Shown here piece by piece: positions 61,340 through 64,000 of a stretch of DNA of 64,000 nucleotides. How positions within the stretch are numbered: position 1 is the first letter of the stretch; the number at the start of each line of letters is the position of its first letter. The notes beneath the pieces are model-generated. The model was not told the DNA's origin and did no database searches. It worked only from the letters and a program-made list of their open reading frames with translations. A program made the translations under genes and the position numbers. Source of the DNA: Cladorhizidae sp. MBARI D1340-BT2 (lineage: Eukaryota; Porifera; Demospongiae; Poecilosclerida; Cladorhizidae); assembly GCA_028752905.1 (NCBI GenBank), contig JAQNBH010000017.1, positions 38,215,929 through 38,279,928 on the forward strand, given 5' to 3'.

Positions 61340-61970
61340 GTATTGCATTGCTCTAGCCATTGTCCTAGCCCTAGCACAGTAAAGGTCATTGAAGCCATCA
61401 TATTGCATTGCTCTGGTCAGCCATTGTCCTAGCCCTAACAGTAAAGGTCATTGATGCCATCATATTGCATTGCTCTAGCCATTGTCCTAGCCCTAGCACA
61501 GTAAAGGTCATTGATGCCATCATATTGCATTGCTCTGGTCAGCCATTGTCCTAGCCCTAGCACAGTAAAGGTCATTGATGCCATCATATTGCATTGCTCT
61601 AGCCATTGTCCTAGCCCTAGCATAGTAAAGGTCATTGATGCCATCATATTGCATTGCTCTGGTCAGCCATTGTCCTAGCCCTAACAGTAAAGGTCATTGA
61701 TGCCATCATATTGCATTGCTCTGGTCAGCCATTGTCCTAGCCCTAACAGTAAAGGTCATTGATGCCATCATATTGCATTGCTCTAGCCATTGTCCTAGCC
61801 CTAGCACAGTAAAGGTCATTGATGCCATCATATTGCATTGCTCTGGTCAGCCATTGTCCTAGCCCTAGCACAGTAAAGGTCATTGATGCCATCATATTGC
61901 ATTGCTCTGTCTGTCAGCCATTGTCCTAGCCCTAACAGTAAAGGTCATTGATGCCATCATATTGCATTGC
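61340..61970. repeat. ~60 bp array with two alternating subtypes
   Basis: About ten units sharing GTAAAGGTCATTGATGCCAT CATATTGCATTGCTCT. One subtype continues AGCCATTGTCCTAGCCCTAGCACA; the other continues GGTCAGCCATTGTCCTAGCC with CTAACA. The subtypes alternate in places, suggesting a dimeric higher-order unit. The CCTAGCCCTAG text recalls the 17 bp satellite. Confidence 0.93.
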
Positions 61971-61971
61971 T

Positions 61972-62130
61972 TGGATTGTGGTGGAGAAGTTCCTAGGAAT
62001 GGTGCACTTTTATGTACGTTCCTTACCAATTCCAAACTGGTGCAAGATGGAGGCGAGAACCTGCTCGGATCTCTTCTCCAGGTCGACTGTGACGACCGTT
62101 TTCAGTTTAGCAAACCTCGCCCATAAGCTA
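61972..62130 (+). pseudogene. possible Gypsy-type pol fragment
   Basis: In the frame 61948-62142 the product reads VVEKFLGMVHFYVRSLPIPN followed by a Lys and DLFS-like end. Gypsy/Ty3 reverse transcriptases carry a similar FLGMVNYYRRFLPN...LL phrase at the RT-RNase H junction. Only about 35 residues fit and there is no upstream YxDD, so it would be a short remnant next to the 60 bp array. A chance match is possible. Confidence 0.4.
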
Positions 62131-62725
62131 GAGCGCGTATGAATTGAGTGGCTAAGTCACAAGGGCACATCACCACCCCTTCCCGGCAGCTGGTAACCAT
62201 GTGCGGCCAGTTCTCTCTGCTCTAGCTACATGCACATGAACTGGTGCCTTCTTCTTGATCATTGACCGTTCCCGGTTTATGTATGCACACTTTATTTGAT
62301 GTGGGTGACCTGTTCATGTATTTTTTTTAGATAGATACTGTACATACGCTATATATATGTGAAGCAAATGCCAATCTTCCAGCCAACTCTTCAATGAGGC
62401 CTCGATTTGCTTCCCAACAAGGCATTGTCCACTCCACTTCAGGCTAATCCGGACTGCACTCTACCTGTTGACGTGGGTCTGATACCCGGCTTTTAAATCC
62501 TGGTCGAGTGTGTTACACAGGTAGCCAGAGAAGCTCAAACCCGGGTTAGAATCCTGGTCGAGGCCTCATGTAACAAGCTTACACTGGTACATGTATATGC
62601 CGGTTGTTCCACTGTATATTGCTATTCTAGCATTCAGTTCTATGCACACAAGACCTCCCATTTAATTAACTCAGCGGTGATTATTGCGTTCCCCCTGTGT
62701 GTCGGGTGTCTGTGGTGTGGCGCAG
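62131..62725. other. unique end of intron k-l
   Basis: No gene seen. Two related phrases, TAAATCCTGGTCGAG near 62496 and TAGAATCCTGGTCGAG near 62548, lie about 50 bp apart, the second within GGGTTAGAATCC, a B-box-like word. Ends in a pyrimidine-poor acceptor GTGTGGCGCAG. Confidence 0.6.
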
Positions 62726-62845
62726 ATCTCCCTGGGTACGGTAACGAACGTGGAGGAGGCCGTGGAATGGCTTGACTATACCTACCTGATCATTCGTATG
62801 CGAGCCAATCCTCTTGTCTACGGGATCAAACCCAACGCCAGAGAG
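62726..62845 (+). CDS. ASCC3: ASCC3 exon l: winged-helix domain
   Basis: 40 codons, phase 0-0, reading [20 protein letters not shown], then [20 protein letters not shown]. It belongs to the winged-helix domain that packs under the RecA pair in Brr2-like helicases. The acceptor is GGTGTGGCGCAG and the donor GAG|GTCAGT. It follows a 7.1 kb intron. Conservation with other ASCC3 proteins is strong ([16 protein letters not shown]). Confidence 0.96.
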
Positions 62846-63200
62846 GTCAGTATTAACGAAGTCACAATCAGATATACATGTAGCCTCCCACCCTATTCTT
62901 CTTAAGATTATTGCATGCTATGAATATATACATTAGATCATGCTAATGTTTATTTTATATAGTGTTTAGCAGGTATCTGTATCAACCAACTTCTTAAGCA
63001 TCAACTTTTAACAAGCTTGGTCATTTGTGGGTTTGACGTTGCCCAGCATCTCTCTGGCGGGGTTCGCAGGAATATCCTAGCCTCTGTTTGTTAAAGCTTT
63101 GGTCGTCACGTGACTACGGACCAACTTCTCCTCCTTGGGAGTGTTTCTCCCAATATGGTGACCTGACAGACTTGTAGATGATGTCCAAGCTCTGTACGTA
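62846..63200. other. unique first part of intron l-m
   Basis: No gene seen. Contains CCTAGCCTCTGTTTGTTAA near 63078, a single stray copy of wording from the 39 bp array of intron j-k about 8.5 kb upstream. Confidence 0.6.
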
Positions 63201-63376
63201 GTGTGTGCAGCCCTCAACTAGAATTAGAGGAGCACAGAGACAGATGATGTGTGGTGTGTGTGTGTGCACACATCCTGTAGACTGACCCTCGACTAGAGGA
63301 ACACAGGAGAGACATGGTGTATGTGTGCACTCACCCTATAGACTGACCCTCAACTAGAGGAACACAGGAGAGACAT

Positions 63377-63428
<52 letters not shown>

Positions 63429-63479
63429 CACTCACCCTATAGACTGACCCTCAACTAGAGGAACACAGGAGAGACATGG

Positions 63480-63510
<31 letters not shown>

Positions 63511-63780
63511 TATGTGTGCACTCACCCTATAGACTGACCCTTAACTAGAGGAACACAGGAGAGACATGGTGTGTGTGTGTGTGTGTGTGTGTGTGTGGTG
63601 TGTATGTGTGCACTCACCCTATAGACTGACCCTCAACTAGAGGAACATAGGAGAGACATGGTGTGTGTGTGTGTGTGGTGTGTGTATGTGTGCACTCACC
63701 CTATAGACTGACCAACTAGAGGAACACAGGAGAGACATGGTGTGTGTGTGTGTGTGTGTATGTGTGCACTCACCCTATAG
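63201..63780 (+). repeat. tandem copies of acceptor plus exon start, with TG repeats
   Basis: Units of 61-101 bp contain GTGTGCACTCACCCTATAG, then ACTGACCCTCAACTAGAGGA and ACACAGGAGAGACATGG, then a variable (TG)n. The exon-like part begins at 63281, 63342, 63443, 63533, 63625 and 63707, and for the real exon m at 63781. Length differences come mainly from the TG tract. A more diverged fragment lies at 63211-63250. Confidence 0.95.
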
Positions 63781-63945
63781 ACTGACCCTCAACTAGAGGA
63801 ACACCGGAGAGAGATGATCATCAACGCAGCTAAAAAGCTTGACCAAGCCAAAATGATCCGCTACGTGGAATCCATTGGCAGTCTCCATGCCACCGACATT
63901 GGTCGGACAGCCAGTCATTTCTACATCAAGCACACCACCATTGAG
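63781..63945 (+). CDS. ASCC3: ASCC3 exon m: winged-helix / ratchet start
   Basis: 55 codons, phase 0-0, beginning TDPQLEEHRREMIINAAKKL, containing DQAKMIRY and ending DIGRTASHFYIKHTTIE, all matching the ASCC3 segment with LGRTASHYYIK. The acceptor is CACCCTATAG and the donor GAG|GTATGT. The acceptor and the first 36 coding bases have been copied six times upstream in the intron (63281-63780). The copies diverge after the ATG codon into TG repeats, so they are decoys and not alternative exons with conserved sequence. The gene continues past the window. Confidence 0.95.
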
Positions 63946-64000
63946 GTATGTGTGTAGAGTGTGGGTGCAGTGTGTATGGGTGGGTGTGGTGTGTATGGGT

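Larger units (their letters stand above)
1828..63945 (+). other. ASCC3: ASCC3 gene, partial (13 internal exons)
   Basis: This is the gene-level call. Thirteen exons joined at GT-AG introns give 950 consecutive codons with no stop. The product aligns along its length with animal ASCC3 as I recall it: an N-terminal ASCC2-binding region, the Q-x-Q-K-Y-R basic segment, then helicase motifs Q, I (APTGAGKT), Ia ([10 protein letters not shown]), Ib (TTPEKWD), II (DEVH), III (SATLPN), IV (FVHARN), V ([13 protein letters not shown]) and VI ([10 protein letters not shown]) in canonical order. ASCC3 unwinds duplex nucleic acid 3'-5'. In animals it works with ASCC1/2 and TRIP4 in alkylation repair (with ALKBH3) and in disassembly of stalled ribosomes. 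SNRNP200/Brr2 and Ski2/MTR4 are the main alternatives; the N-terminal exons and wording such as [11 protein letters not shown] and [13 protein letters not shown] favour ASCC3. Both ends of the gene lie outside the window. The cassettes appear intact, so this is not an obvious pseudogene. Confidence 0.93.

Noticed and set aside
62490..62565. tRNA gene or tRNA-derived SINE (GGGTTAGAATCC B-box-like word)
   Set aside because: No convincing A box at the right distance, no cloverleaf arms; only a duplicated CCTGGTCGAG phrase.
1828..63945. SNRNP200/Brr2 instead of ASCC3
   Set aside because: N-terminal exons (QEKELKKQYRKEEK, YPHVYDS) and [13 protein letters not shown] wording fit ASCC3; Brr2 has a different N-terminal region and RAGRPQYD-type wording.

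Overview
The window looks like animal nuclear DNA. It holds the 5'-central part of one long, heavily intron-split gene on the + strand. Thirteen exons (2,852 nt in all, 950 in-frame codons, about 4.5% of the window) join with consistent phases through GT-AG introns. They encode the N-terminal region and almost the whole first helicase cassette of ASCC3, the large Ski2-like/Brr2-like 3'-5' helicase subunit of the activating signal cointegrator 1 complex (ASC-1, also called the ASCC/RQT-type complex). The start codon lies left of the window. The rest of cassette 1, its Sec63 part and cassette 2 lie to the right. The host appears to be an invertebrate, possibly early-branching and marine, judging from very repeat-rich introns, foldback MITEs, piggyBac-like, Gypsy-like and hammerhead-like remnants. 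The species cannot be fixed from sequence alone.

Layout: 1-1827 is intron ending in a 31-33 bp minisatellite and TA-rich DNA. Exon a is 1828-2450, exon b 5883-5994, exon c 8910-9159, exon d 31519-31666, exon e (Walker A) 31812-32138, exon f (motif Ia) 34661-34801, exon g (DEVH box) 36994-37158, exon h (motif III) 49811-50059, exon i (motif IV) 53147-53281, exon j (motif V) 54153-54344, exon k (motif VI) 55357-55581, exon l (winged-helix linker) 62726-62845 and exon m 63781-63945.

Every intron except the shortest (145 nt) carries its own tandem repeat family, and neighbouring introns do not share families. The largest are a 20.5 kb array of a 17 bp unit (9258-29740), an 8.1 kb array of a ~90 bp unit (40623-48757), a 4.5 kb array of a 56 bp unit (56346-60900), a 2.9 kb array of a 34 bp unit (2677-5542) and a 2.2 kb array of a 59 bp unit (37540-39745).

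The most striking pattern is how the arrays relate to splicing. Several start or end exactly at a splice site. In two introns the first monomer is the real 5' splice site. In the last full intron the monomer contains the real 3' splice site plus the first twelve codons of the following exon, giving six decoy acceptors before the real one. The 8.1 kb array carries on its minus strand a near-perfect donor (CAG|GTGAGT) in every unit. It sits between two minus-strand fragments that look like the N- and C-terminal ends of a piggyBac-type transposase, so it may be an amplified internal exon of a nested antisense element.
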